The position numbers were made by a program, and so were the translations under genes. From Cognataquiflexum nitidum (GTDB lineage: Bacteria > Bacteroidota > Bacteroidia > Cytophagales > Cyclobacteriaceae), in contig NZ_JAKZAM010000024.1 in assembly GCF_022538055.1 (NCBI RefSeq), positions 1 through 64,000 on the forward strand: a stretch of DNA of 64,000 bases, in the 5' to 3' direction. The notes beneath the pieces are model-generated. The model had not been told where the DNA came from, searched no databases, and saw nothing but the letters and a program-made list of their open reading frames with translations. Positions 1 through 8,044 of the stretch are shown piece after piece. Positions within the stretch are counted from its first letter, which is position 1; every line of letters begins with the position of its first letter.

Positions 1-141
1 TTGACATAGATATTAGTGGATATTTGATATTTATTGATATTGGTTAGGTAGAAATAGGGTAGAAATTCAATAGATATAAAGTTGAAATAGGTTGCAGAGA
101 TCAAGCTTTAATTCTATCATTCACGCTTGATGAAGGAAAAT

Positions 142-340
142 ATATCGCCGAAGGCATATATCCATTTATATCGCGCAGCCTATATCATTTCAATATCGCC
201 GAAGGCATATATCCATTTATATCGCATAGCATATATCTTTCAAATATCGCCGAAGGCTTATATCAATATATATCGCGCAGCCTATATCATTTCAATATCG
301 CCGCAGGCATATATCCATTTCCCCGCAGGCATATATCATT
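142..340. repeat. 51-bp tandem repeat, about four copies
   Basis: Units begin at 142, 193, 244 and 295, exactly 51 bp apart; the last is shortened and ends just before the next gene. Each unit holds two AT-flanked mini-hairpins, one around GCCGAAGGC and one around GCGCAGCC, so the array could form a ladder of short stem-loops. Because 51 is a multiple of three, an artificial 71-codon frame stays open across it; the repetitive translation does not look like a protein. The array runs to within 7 bp of the AraC-family start at 347. Positions 1-141 are AT-rich with nothing recognisable. Confidence 0.85.
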
Positions 341-346
341 GAAAAC

Positions 347-1243
347 ATGGACCGTCCTGAGAGTTTAGAAGAATTTTACAAAAGGAAATTCAATTGGCTT
401 CCTGAGAATATCAGGAACGACATCGGGCATTTCAACATGTTCCGGTTGGAACCTTTTTACCAAGGAAAAACCACCTCTATCCCTTACCGGAGACGGGATT
501 TCTATAAGGTCATGTTGGTCAAGGGCAAAAGTGAAGTGTACTATGCGGATCAGGTCATCGAGGTCAAAAAGCAGGCTTTGGCATTTTCCAATCCTTTGAT
601 TCCATACAAATGGGAACACCACGAAAACCTAAAAGGCCAATATTGCATCTTCAACCAACATTTCATGCATGACTTTGGCAACATCAGCCAATATGAAATC
701 TTCCAGCCGACCGGTAACCACGTCTTCGAACTTTCCGACCAACAGGTAGAGGAAGTGGAGGGTATTTTTAAGAAAATGGAAGCGGACTTCGGCTCGGAAT
801 ACAAGTACAAGTACGACAGCATCCGAAGTCTGATTCTTGAACTCATCCATTATGGTCTGAAGCTGCAGCCCAATACCTTGGCCGACAGGCAGCCTTTCAA
901 TGCTGCCCAAAGAATTTCAGCTATGTTTTTGGAATTGCTCGAGAGGCAGTTTCCCGTGGAGGATAACCATCCCCAAATCGATCTCAGGTCTGCATCAGAA
1001 TTTGCCGAGCACCTCAATGTCCACGTCAACCACCTCAACCGCGCCGTCAAGGAAACCACCGGCAAAACCACCTCACAGGTGATTGCTGAAAGGCTGATAC
1101 AGGAAGCCAAAGTCCTTCTCAAACACAGCAAATGGAATGTTTCTGATATTGCCTACGCCTTGGGATTTACCGAAGTGACCCATTTCAACAACTTTTTCAA
1201 AAAACACCTTCAGACCAGCCCATTAAAATTCAGGGCCGGATAG
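347..1243 (+). CDS. AraC family transcriptional regulator
   Basis: A 298-residue cytoplasmic DNA-binding regulator. Residues about 40-120 look like the cupin-like ligand-sensing domain of AraC proteins, and residues about 205-298 carry the paired helix-turn-helix region, with the typical 'DIAYALGF' second-helix motif followed by 'HFNNFFKKH' and 'SPLKFR'. Length fits the family. The ATG at 347 lies 4 bp after the end of an open frame through the upstream tandem repeat, and no Shine-Dalgarno is visible. It stands alone, flanked by repeats on both sides, so its target cannot be read from context. Family assignment is firm; the ligand is unknown. Confidence 0.92.
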   Translation: MDRPESLEEFYKRKFNWLPENIRNDIGHFNMFRLEPFYQGKTTSIPYRRRDFYKVMLVKGKSEVYYADQVIEVKKQALAFSNPLIPYKWEHHENLKGQYCIFNQHFMHDFGNISQYEIFQPTGNHVFELSDQQVEEVEGIFKKMEADFGSEYKYKYDSIRSLILELIHYGLKLQPNTLADRQPFNAAQRISAMFLELLERQFPVEDNHPQIDLRSASEFAEHLNVHVNHLNRAVKETTGKTTSQVIAERLIQEAKVLLKHSKWNVSDIAYALGFTEVTHFNNFFKKHLQTSPLKFRAG

Positions 1244-1494
1244 TAATTTATAATGTTTATCAAAATTGGATTTGCAACAAAAAACTGGACAAATTATTAA
1301 CCCAGCTGATCTAGCAGAATTGCCACCTGCTTTAGCTGGTGGATAAAATAATGAAAAGAGGCATTTGGGCTTTAGCCGAACAGAATGAAGAATATTTGTC
1401 GATACAAGAGAAAAAATGAATAGTTCTGAATGAAAAATAAGGAATGAAATTCAGTAGCAGTATATCTTGGATTTATCTCATCTTGGCGACAAAT

Positions 1495-2096
1495 GATCCC
1501 AACGGGATCAAATAATATTAACCCCGGGTAAGGAACGCAACCCGGGGATAGGAAGCACAAGATTGTTCCGGTTTTTGGCCGAGGAAATTCCAATAGGGAA
1601 TCCAGGTTTCCGCCAAAAACAGAGAAGGGAAGAATCCATTATGCCCCTTTGCAAAACCTTCTTTTCCATTGCTGAAAAATGTAATTACAGAATATCGAAT
1701 GCTTTTGGGCGCACAAACATTGGTGACCGACCACGTAGTGGTCAAATAATATTAACCCCGGGTAAGGAACGCAACCCGGGGATAGGAAGCACAAGATTGT
1801 TCCGGTTTTTGGCCGAGGAAATTCCAATAGGGAATCCAGGTTTCCGCCAAAAACAGAGAAGGGAAGAATCCATTATGCCCCTTTGCAAAACCTTCTTTTC
1901 CATTGCTGAAAAATGTAATTACAGAATATCGAATGCTTTTGGGCGCACAAACATTGGTGACCGACCACGTAGTGGTCAAATAATATTAACCCCGGGTAAG
2001 GAACGCAACCCGGGGATAGGAAGCACAAGATTGTTCCGGTTTTTGGCCGAGGAAATTCCAATAGGGAATTCAAGTTTCCGCCAAAAACAGAGAAGG
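1495..2096. repeat. 234-bp tandem repeat with paired hairpins, 2.5 copies
   Basis: The sequence starting CAAATAATATTAACC recurs at 1509, 1743 and 1977, a period of 234 bp; the third copy breaks off near 2096. Each copy opens with a hairpin whose 8-bp arms are CCCCGGGT/ACCCGGGG (1522-1529 with 1540-1547 in copy 1). It is preceded by a second stem: GATCCC-AAC-GGGATC (1495-1509) before copy 1, but GACCAC-GTA-GTGGTC (1729-1743 and 1963-1977) before copies 2 and 3. The period is 78 codons, so a 214-codon frame runs through, but its translation simply repeats and resembles no protein. The rest of 1244-2501 has no gene; an imperfect stem CCACCTGC/GCTGGTGG lies near 1325-1345. Confidence 0.85.
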
Positions 2097-2144
2097 TCAA
2101 AACCTGAAATTAATTCTACTGACTTTCCCAAAATTAATTCAACC

Positions 2145-2163
2145 CCTGCCTGCGGCAGGCAGG
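2145..2163. repeat. Short GC-rich palindrome
   Basis: A perfect 8-bp stem, CCTGCCTG paired with CAGGCAGG around a 3-nt CGG loop, in the otherwise gene-free stretch 2097-2501. It has no T-run after it, so it is more like a REP-type element than a terminator. Confidence 0.7.
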
Positions 2164-2501
2164 CCTTCAGGGTTGGCCTAAAACTTCATCGCTTTTTTAT
2201 TCTATAAATATGCCACCCCTTCGGGGTTGATTCCAATAGCTCGGCTCAATCTTAATTAAGGTTTTTCCCCTTGCTATCATCTTTTTTTGGTGGGAATCAA
2301 TGATCTCTTTAGGTCCTGTCGACACCTCCACCTAATTATTTCATCCATACCCTCAGCAGCCTCCGCAGTAAAAATCTCCAATCTTTTTTTCCCTTCTATT
2401 TCGTTTAAATGAATGAGAAATGAATAAGATTATATAGGTATAATTATTAAAATTTTTTATGATTTGATTTCCTATATTTATGTAAGTCAATCAAATCCTA
2501 T

Positions 2502-2897
2502 ATGGCCTCCTATGAAATAGAGATTATCCTCAACCGTCAGCTTGCCGATTGCCTTTCTATACCGGTATTTATTACAGATACGGCAGGCAACCTGATATTT
2601 TACAACGAGCCTGCGGATAAAATCCTCGGGACTTCATTTGAAGATACAGGGGAGATGAAGGTGGAGGAGTGGTCGACTATATTCAAACCTTTGGATGAAG
2701 CCGGGGCCCCGTTGCCTCCTGAGGGCTTGCCCTTGGTCAATACTTTAAGCGATCAACTTCCGCATCACAAGGTTTTTTGGATTGAAAGTTTGAAAGGAGC
2801 CAATGAGAAGATTTCGGTAACTTCCTATCCCATCATCGGCCGTAACGGCAAATTCTTGGGTGCAGTAGCCATTTTTTGGAATACCCAGGACACATGA
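2502..2897 (+). CDS. Stand-alone PAS domain protein
   Basis: A 131-residue cytoplasmic protein that appears to be a single PAS sensor domain: residues about 10-50 ('PVFITDTAGNLIFYN' followed by 'ADKILG') match the start of the PAS fold and residues about 105-128 ('YPIIGRNGKFLGAVAIFW') the closing beta strands. There is no kinase, cyclase or other output domain. Its stop overlaps the start of the next gene in an ATGA, so the two are probably translationally coupled and it may sense a signal for the hydrolase that follows. Ligand unknown. Confidence 0.75.
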   Translation: MASYEIEIILNRQLADCLSIPVFITDTAGNLIFYNEPADKILGTSFEDTGEMKVEEWSTIFKPLDEAGAPLPPEGLPLVNTLSDQLPHHKVFWIESLKGANEKISVTSYPIIGRNGKFLGAVAIFWNTQDT

Positions 2898-3724
2898 AAA
2901 TAGCTATCAAAGGTGTCCGGGGGTCCATTCCCACGTCAAGTCCCGAAACATCTTTTTTTGGTGGGCATACCTCTTGCGTGACTGTGAAGGAAGGTGATTG
3001 GCAACTTATCCTTGATGGAGGTTCGGGGATCCAAAAGGTATCCTCTCCCGAAGGAACTGACAGGGTGGACATTTTATTGACACACCTGCATATGGACCAT
3101 ATTCAGGGATTGGGATTTTTTAATCCGCTTTTTGATCCGTCTAAAGAAGTACATATCTGGGCACCTGCAAGTGCGACCCAGAGTTTGCGGGTAAGGCTCA
3201 ACAGGTACTTATCACCGCCTTTATTTCCCGTCCATATCCGTGATCTTCCCTGTAAACTGACCCTGCATGACATTTCCAACAGCAGTTTTGAAATCGGGCC
3301 GTTTTCCATTGTGTCAAGGTTTGTGATCCATCCGGGACCGACAGTGGGATTTAGGGTCACTTGCGGAGGTGCTGTGATGGCTTATATCCCTGACCACGAA
3401 CCTGCCTTGGGCCCAAAGGGGTTGCTGAATGAAGCAAAATGGATTTCAGGTTTTGACCTTGCTGAGAATGCCGATCTTCTCCTGCATGATGCGCAGTTTA
3501 CCCAGGAAGAATATATGGGGAGAATAGGTTGGGGACATTCCTGCATGGAAGACAGTATCCGATTGGCTGAGTTTACAGGTGTCAAGAAGCTTCTAATGAC
3601 CCATCATGATCCTTTGCACAGCAACAGTAAACTGAAAGAATTCTTGGCTTTGCTGAAGTCCAAGCATACAGGACAACTTGACTTTGACCTTGCAAGGGAA
3701 GGGATAGAGATTGAATTGGGGTAG
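2894..3724 (+). CDS. MBL-fold metallo-hydrolase
   Basis: A 276-residue metallo-beta-lactamase-fold enzyme. The metal-binding signature H64-L-H66-M-D68-H69 is intact, and later metal-ligand candidates include the His in 'RFVIHPG', the Asp in 'LLHDAQF' and the His pair in 'MTHHDP'. The N-terminal 'GVRGSIP...GGHTSC' pattern is that of the RNase Z / cyclic-nucleotide phosphodiesterase branch. I chose the ATG at 2894, which overlaps the PAS gene's stop, over an upstream frame start because the conserved domain begins there. No signal peptide. The substrate cannot be told from sequence. Confidence 0.85.
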   Translation: MKIAIKGVRGSIPTSSPETSFFGGHTSCVTVKEGDWQLILDGGSGIQKVSSPEGTDRVDILLTHLHMDHIQGLGFFNPLFDPSKEVHIWAPASATQSLRVRLNRYLSPPLFPVHIRDLPCKLTLHDISNSSFEIGPFSIVSRFVIHPGPTVGFRVTCGGAVMAYIPDHEPALGPKGLLNEAKWISGFDLAENADLLLHDAQFTQEEYMGRIGWGHSCMEDSIRLAEFTGVKKLLMTHHDPLHSNSKLKEFLALLKSKHTGQLDFDLAREGIEIELG

Positions 3725-3920
3725 GGGAAATGGGTGAAACTTCCATTTTGGATTTTTAGAAAATTGGAAATCTCTCTCTAATTTTTTTTGCAGATAATAA
3801 TTCAGAGTTTTTTGATTTTGATAAACAAACCTGAATTCAATCGACAGTTACAAATCAAACTTTGTCTTGGTGTTTTTTCGAAAAGGGTATGGATGAGCTC
3901 CCAATACCAACGGATTCTTT

Positions 3921-4829
3921 TCAACTCAAATTCCTGAATTCCAACGGTGTCTGTCCGGTTTTTTGCTTGAAGAGTTTGTTGAAATATTGGGGATATTCAA
4001 AACCCAGATTATAGGCGATTTCATTGACGGTTTTGTCAGAGTTGATCAAAATGTTCTTCGCAGCTTCGATCAAGAAATAATGAATATGCTCTTGTGCATT
4101 TTTCCCTGTTTCCTTTTTGAGTAGGTCGCTCAAATAGCTTGCCGATAGATTGACTTTTTCAGCCAGGTATTTGACTGTCGGGAATCCCTTTTCGCTGATC
4201 TCGTTGGATGTAAAGTGTTGGTGGAGGATCCCCTCGACTTGGGACACAATGGTTTTGTTGGTGTTACTCCTAGTGATCATTTGTCTGCCATAAAATCTGG
4301 AGCAAAAGTTCAACAACAATTCGATCGTAGAGACGATGATGTTTTGGCTATGCACATCTATGTTTTCTTGCAGTTCTGTGCGAATCTGCTGTATGCATTC
4401 ATACAGGATGTTTTTTTCCTTGTCAGAGAGATGAAGAGATTCGGAGATTTCGTAGGAGAAAAAACTGTAGTCCTTCATTTTCTCATTCAAAGACGTGGCC
4501 CGGATCAGATCGGGATGAAAAAACAAGCCCCACCCCATCATATTCTCCGTGGATTCCACTTCGTCGTCCATTTCGATCATTTGGTTGGGAGCAATGCAAA
4601 TCAGACTTCCATCGTGAAAATCGATGTTTTTCCGGCCATATTTGATCGTGTTTTTGCAGTAATTCTTAAACATGATCGAATAAAAATCAGTGCTGATCCG
4701 GGTATGCTTTTCAACCTGCTCACTAACTTTACTAAAATCCAACACAGCCACCAAAGGATGGTGATTTGGTCCCAAACCAAATAATCTGTAGAGGTCTGAG
4801 ATCGTGGACAGGTGGATGATCGGATTCAT
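3921..4829 (-). CDS. AraC family transcriptional regulator
   Basis: A 302-residue regulator: a sensing domain over residues about 20-180, and an AraC-type double helix-turn-helix over about 205-300 ('LAEKVNLSASYLSDLLKK', then 'VNEIAYNLGF' and 'TPLEFR'). Its start overlaps the stop of the upstream membrane-protein gene by 4 bp (ATGA), so it is the last gene of the minus-strand operon SDR - membrane protein - regulator and is likely to control that operon. The 196 bp to the convergent MBL gene shows no clear terminator. Confidence 0.9.
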   Translation of the reverse strand: MNPIIHLSTISDLYRLFGLGPNHHPLVAVLDFSKVSEQVEKHTRISTDFYSIMFKNYCKNTIKYGRKNIDFHDGSLICIAPNQMIEMDDEVESTENMMGWGLFFHPDLIRATSLNEKMKDYSFFSYEISESLHLSDKEKNILYECIQQIRTELQENIDVHSQNIIVSTIELLLNFCSRFYGRQMITRSNTNKTIVSQVEGILHQHFTSNEISEKGFPTVKYLAEKVNLSASYLSDLLKKETGKNAQEHIHYFLIEAAKNILINSDKTVNEIAYNLGFEYPQYFNKLFKQKTGQTPLEFRNLS

Positions 4830-5323
4830 ATTTTATCAATTAAACTGTTTAAATATTCCAGATAGAATTGACCTCTTCTTTCTGCAAAAAAATCCAATCC
4901 CAATACAATACCTGCTTTGATAAAGAAGCCCAAACCAATGCCTTGCCAGAAGGTATCGGTTGGTGTGGAATACATCAATACGATGCCAAATATAATCAAT
5001 GCTATTTCCACATACCTGTAGATCACAAAATTACGCAGGACCGTTTCCATTCTCGGGATTTCATCTGTTTTGATTTTTTCAGGCTCGTTTTGGACAAACT
5101 TTTCCACCCTGATGATGTCATTTTCACTGCGGGTTATTATCGTAAAACCCACAATAACCTCCAGGATCGCCACCAACACAAACGGAATGGCAACCCCTTT
5201 CCAAAAGGAGGTTTTTAAACCAAAAACGAAATAAAGAGCCATTGCCAATGCAATGACTCCGACAAGGCTGAAGATATAGCTTTCAGCTTTTTCACCATTG
5301 AAATACTTGATAATCGGATTCAT
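4826..5323 (-). CDS. Four-helix integral membrane protein, unknown function
   Basis: A 165-residue inner-membrane protein with four predicted helices, at residues about 15-35, 42-64, 97-118 and 125-145, separated by a charged central loop ('RSENDIIRVEKFVQ'). I recognise no family or catalytic motif. It sits 12 bp downstream of the SDR gene and overlaps the AraC gene, so it is co-transcribed with both. Its first five residues (MNPII) and start-codon context closely match those of the downstream AraC gene. Confidence 0.75.
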   Translation of the reverse strand: MNPIIKYFNGEKAESYIFSLVGVIALAMALYFVFGLKTSFWKGVAIPFVLVAILEVIVGFTIITRSENDIIRVEKFVQNEPEKIKTDEIPRMETVLRNFVIYRYVEIALIIFGIVLMYSTPTDTFWQGIGLGFFIKAGIVLGLDFFAERRGQFYLEYLNSLIDKI

Positions 5324-5335
5324 AGAGGTGTGATT

Positions 5336-6151
5336 TTAGAGTCCAAACTGTGCCTTAATTCCCCCGATAAATGTAGCATCATCATATTGTTGGCGGTTGG
5401 AAATCAACATTTTGGCGTCTTCGCCCGCTGTATACCGCAATTGATTTTTGCGATCCGTGGCGGCTTCAAAGATCACCTCTGCCACCACACTTGAGGGGGA
5501 AGCATTTTGTGCCATTGCCGGCATTACACCCATCAATGCACCCACGATTTTTTGGTATTCTACCATCGAGTCATCATTGCTAAAGTCAAATGACCTGCCC
5601 GAAAATTCTGTTGCGATCATCCCCGGTTCTACAATTTTCACCTGTCCGCCAAACTGCTCCACTTCATAGTGCAGCGATTCTGAGATGCCTTCCACGGCAA
5701 ATTTTGTCCCGTGATACAATGCACCCAAGGGGAAGGTCATTTTGCCACCGATGGATGAAATGTTGATGATCAATCCTTTTTTGTTTTGTCGGAAATGCGG
5801 GAGAACTGCTTTGGTTACATCCAAAAGCCCGATCACATTGGTATTGAACTGACGTAAAATTTTGTCTCTTGAAAATGATTCTAAAGGTCCGTAAGCGCCG
5901 TAGCCTGCATTGTTGAGTAAGACATCAATTCCCCCAAATTTTTGAATGCCTTCAGATACGGCTTTTGAGATAGAATCCAGATCCAATACATCAAGCTTGG
6001 TGACCCATACATTTTCCAATGTGCTTAATTCGCTTTCGCTTTCCGGATTTCGCATGGTGGCGATTACCTTCCAACCTTTGGCCTGAAATAATCTGGCAGT
6101 TTCTTTTCCGATTCCGCTGCTTGCCCCTGTTATTAAAATTGTCTTTGTCAT
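5336..6151 (-). CDS. Short-chain dehydrogenase/reductase (SDR)
   Basis: A 271-residue classical SDR of the cytoplasm. The NAD(P)-binding motif TGASSGIG spans residues 8-15, NNAG is at 80-83, the catalytic Ser is in 'ISS' near 132, and the Tyr146-x-x-x-Lys150 pair is intact ('YHGTK'). It would interconvert an alcohol and a carbonyl using NAD(P)H. It heads the operon with the membrane protein and the AraC regulator. The SDR family is certain; the substrate is open. Confidence 0.92.
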   Translation of the reverse strand: MTKTILITGASSGIGKETARLFQAKGWKVIATMRNPESESELSTLENVWVTKLDVLDLDSISKAVSEGIQKFGGIDVLLNNAGYGAYGPLESFSRDKILRQFNTNVIGLLDVTKAVLPHFRQNKKGLIINISSIGGKMTFPLGALYHGTKFAVEGISESLHYEVEQFGGQVKIVEPGMIATEFSGRSFDFSNDDSMVEYQKIVGALMGVMPAMAQNASPSSVVAEVIFEAATDRKNQLRYTAGEDAKMLISNRQQYDDATFIGGIKAQFGL

Positions 6152-6406
6152 GTTGCGTAAAGTTTTAATTACGGGACAAAGTTGCCGCTATATGCCTTCT
6201 GACAGGTAATACAAATTCAGGTTGTTAGTATACTTTTTGCGGTAATACTTCCTGTATTGGAGTCAGGTTGGGTGAGGGAGAAATTTACCGGACGATATAG
6301 GATCGACTCAAAAAGTGCCACTGCACATCAACTGATAGCCAAGTGCTGATTTTTTTCAGAAAGGATTGGGTGTTTTTTCCGACCTCCGACTTAGAGGATA
6401 CTGTGG

Positions 6407-6557
6407 ATATACAATTCAATGTCGTTTAGTTAGAGGAGATTTGATAAACTTTTCCAAAGTTCGGAATGGATGTTTTAAGATTTTCATGGTCTGGTCCCAA
6501 CTTTGGAAAAGGTTTGGATAACGCAACAGCTTATGTAAACGACATTGATATACAATT
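6407..6557. mobile_element. MITE-like inserted element with target duplication
   Basis: A 131-bp element at 6417-6547 ends in perfect 12-bp inverted repeats, CAATGTCGTTTA (6417-6428) and TAAACGACATTG (6536-6547). It is bounded directly on both sides by the 10-bp direct repeat ATATACAATT (6407-6416 and 6548-6557), the pattern left by transposition. A second inner inverted repeat, CTTTTCCAAAGTT against AACTTTGGAAAAG (about 6449-6461 and 6499-6512), makes the whole element foldable. It has no coding capacity, so it would depend on a transposase elsewhere. The remainder of 6152-6631 holds no gene; its left part should contain the SDR operon promoter. Confidence 0.75.
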
Positions 6558-6631
6558 AAAGAAACCGATTGCCTACAGGGTATTGCCTTAGGGAAAAACT
6601 TTTTCCATGTAAATCTTCGAAAAAATCTACT

Positions 6632-7129
6632 TCAAACCCTCCTGTACATCACATATACCCCCACCAAACCCTTTTCCGGATGGCGGTAGGCTGCGGGGAT
6701 TTCTCCGATGATATCGAAGTCTAGGGATTGCCAAAGCTTCACGGCAGATTGATTGGTGCTGATGACATAGTTGAACTGCATGGCGAGGTACCCTGATTTT
6801 TTGGCTTCATCCAAAGCAAAAAGTCCCATCTGTCTGCCGATGCCTTTGCCGCTTTCCTTTTCATCGACCATAAATCCTGCATTGCAGACATGGTTTCCCA
6901 ACCCGGGTTGGTTTGGTTTCAGGTAAAAGGTCCCGACGATTTTACCGTCCATTTCTGCCACATAAGTGCTTTTGTCCGGACCCATCCAATACCCCATCAT
7001 TTCCTGTTCCGAGCTATCTGGAGAAAACACATAAGTGCCTCCTTTGTGTATAATTGGCCGGATAATTTCCCATAGGGCTTTGTGGTCTGTTGGCTTGGCT
7101 AACCGGAAATTTAAGGTTTTGATTTTCAT
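6632..7129 (-). CDS. GNAT family N-acetyltransferase
   Basis: A 165-residue acetyl-CoA-dependent N-acetyltransferase. The acetyl-CoA pyrophosphate-binding motif is visible as 'ESGKGIGRQMG' near residues 91-101, preceded by the beta-strand 'VCNAGFMVDE' and followed by 'AMQFNYVISTN' and 'LWQSLDFDIIGEIP', the normal order of GNAT motifs A and B. It is monocistronic by spacing. The acceptor amine is not predictable. Confidence 0.9.
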   Translation of the reverse strand: MKIKTLNFRLAKPTDHKALWEIIRPIIHKGGTYVFSPDSSEQEMMGYWMGPDKSTYVAEMDGKIVGTFYLKPNQPGLGNHVCNAGFMVDEKESGKGIGRQMGLFALDEAKKSGYLAMQFNYVISTNQSAVKLWQSLDFDIIGEIPAAYRHPEKGLVGVYVMYRRV

Positions 7130-7271
7130 TGGTTCTGGATCGACATGAAAAAAATTATCAATTAAGGAGGTAAATTTATGTTCAAGAATAGTCTCGATTT
7201 TGGGAATTCAAGAATAACAATTAAAGTTATCTCTTTCTATAAAAAGAATAAAAAGTAAACAGGTTAGACCA

Positions 7272-7661
7272 TTAAATTGAATGGGGATTGATAGTAACAA
7301 GACCATCGATATGGTTAAAATCAGAGGTATTTCGGCTGATTAATTTTAAATCATAAACCATTGCAGTGGATGCAATTATGGCATCAGGCAATTTGATTCT
7401 GGTTTTCTTCCTTAGTTCAATACATTTTTCAACCACCTTATCCGACAAATCAAAAACCACAGAATCGGCAATAAAATTTGACAAAATATCATATTGTTCT
7501 TCTGTGGTATTAAATCCAAGTAGTTCAATTTTTGAAATGACAGATATGTATGGAACAAAGTCCACCACTTCGTTGAGGAATGACATTCCTTTTTCAGGAA
7601 GTTTCATACCTAGATAGTCAATTAGTGCATTTGTGTCTATCAAATATTCCTGCTTTCCCAT
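7272..7661 (-). CDS. PIN-domain ribonuclease toxin (VapC-like)
   Basis: A 129-residue PIN-domain protein. The acidic active-site residues of the fold are present: D9 in 'LIDTNALIDYL', E46 in 'ISKIELLGF', D93 in 'LPDAIIAST' and D114 in 'NTSDF'. It would cleave RNA in a Mg2+-dependent way and act as the toxin of a type II pair. Its first 22 bp overlap the end of the antitoxin gene, the normal antitoxin-first order. Base composition is AT-rich compared with neighbours, consistent with lateral transfer. Confidence 0.9.
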   Translation of the reverse strand: MGKQEYLIDTNALIDYLGMKLPEKGMSFLNEVVDFVPYISVISKIELLGFNTTEEQYDILSNFIADSVVFDLSDKVVEKCIELRKKTRIKLPDAIIASTAMVYDLKLISRNTSDFNHIDGLVTINPHSI

Positions 7662-7855
7662 TCTTCACGGCTTTTTGAAACGTACTGCTGCAATTCCTCT
7701 GCTACTTTCGGGTTTAGTTTTCCTGCATATTTTTCAGAGAGTTTTTCAGCAGTTTGCTCCTTTTTTTGAAGAACTTTGATGAGGTTGAGGTCTTCCAAAT
7801 CTTCAAGGAGTTTATATGCCTTATGATTGGTAATCTGAATCAACATGGTTTCCAT
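7640..7855 (-). CDS. Putative antitoxin of the PIN pair
   Basis: A 71-residue charged, helical protein. It was identified mainly by position, directly upstream of and overlapping the PIN toxin, and by the 'LLEDLEDLNLIKVLQ' segment that resembles short Bacteroidota antitoxins. The C-terminal half ('EELQQYVSKSREEWE') is the likely toxin-wrapping region. No ribbon-helix-helix or AbrB motif is obvious. An in-frame ATG at 7846 is an alternative start. Confidence 0.75.
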   Translation of the reverse strand: METMLIQITNHKAYKLLEDLEDLNLIKVLQKKEQTAEKLSEKYAGKLNPKVAEELQQYVSKSREEWESRNI

Positions 7856-8044
7856 ATGATCTATTTTTGATTTTCTTTATTTCTAAAAATACAAAGAAAA
7901 GCCAAGACGCAATTGTCAGTTAAAAAATTTCCTGATTTCTTTTTTGCTTTTCGGATACCAAACCAGATTAATTACTTTTTCATTCCACTTTTTTCATTGC
8001 ATTTCAATCTCCTTCATCTTACTTTCCACTTTTGAATCTGTTGC

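Noticed and set aside
142..340. CRISPR array
   Set aside because: The units are direct tandem copies without unique spacers, and no cas genes are present.
127..342. 71-codon open frame upstream of the AraC gene
   Set aside because: It consists of the 51-bp tandem repeat; the frame stays open because the unit is a multiple of three. The translation is low-complexity and not protein-like.
1563..2207. 214-codon open frame
   Set aside because: It is the 234-bp tandem repeat read in one frame; hairpins and identical units show it is a non-coding array.
4826..5323. Shared MNPII start of the membrane protein and AraC genes as a duplicated regulatory element
   Set aside because: About 17 bp around both start codons are nearly identical, but this is too short to separate from chance and the proteins are unrelated beyond residue 5.
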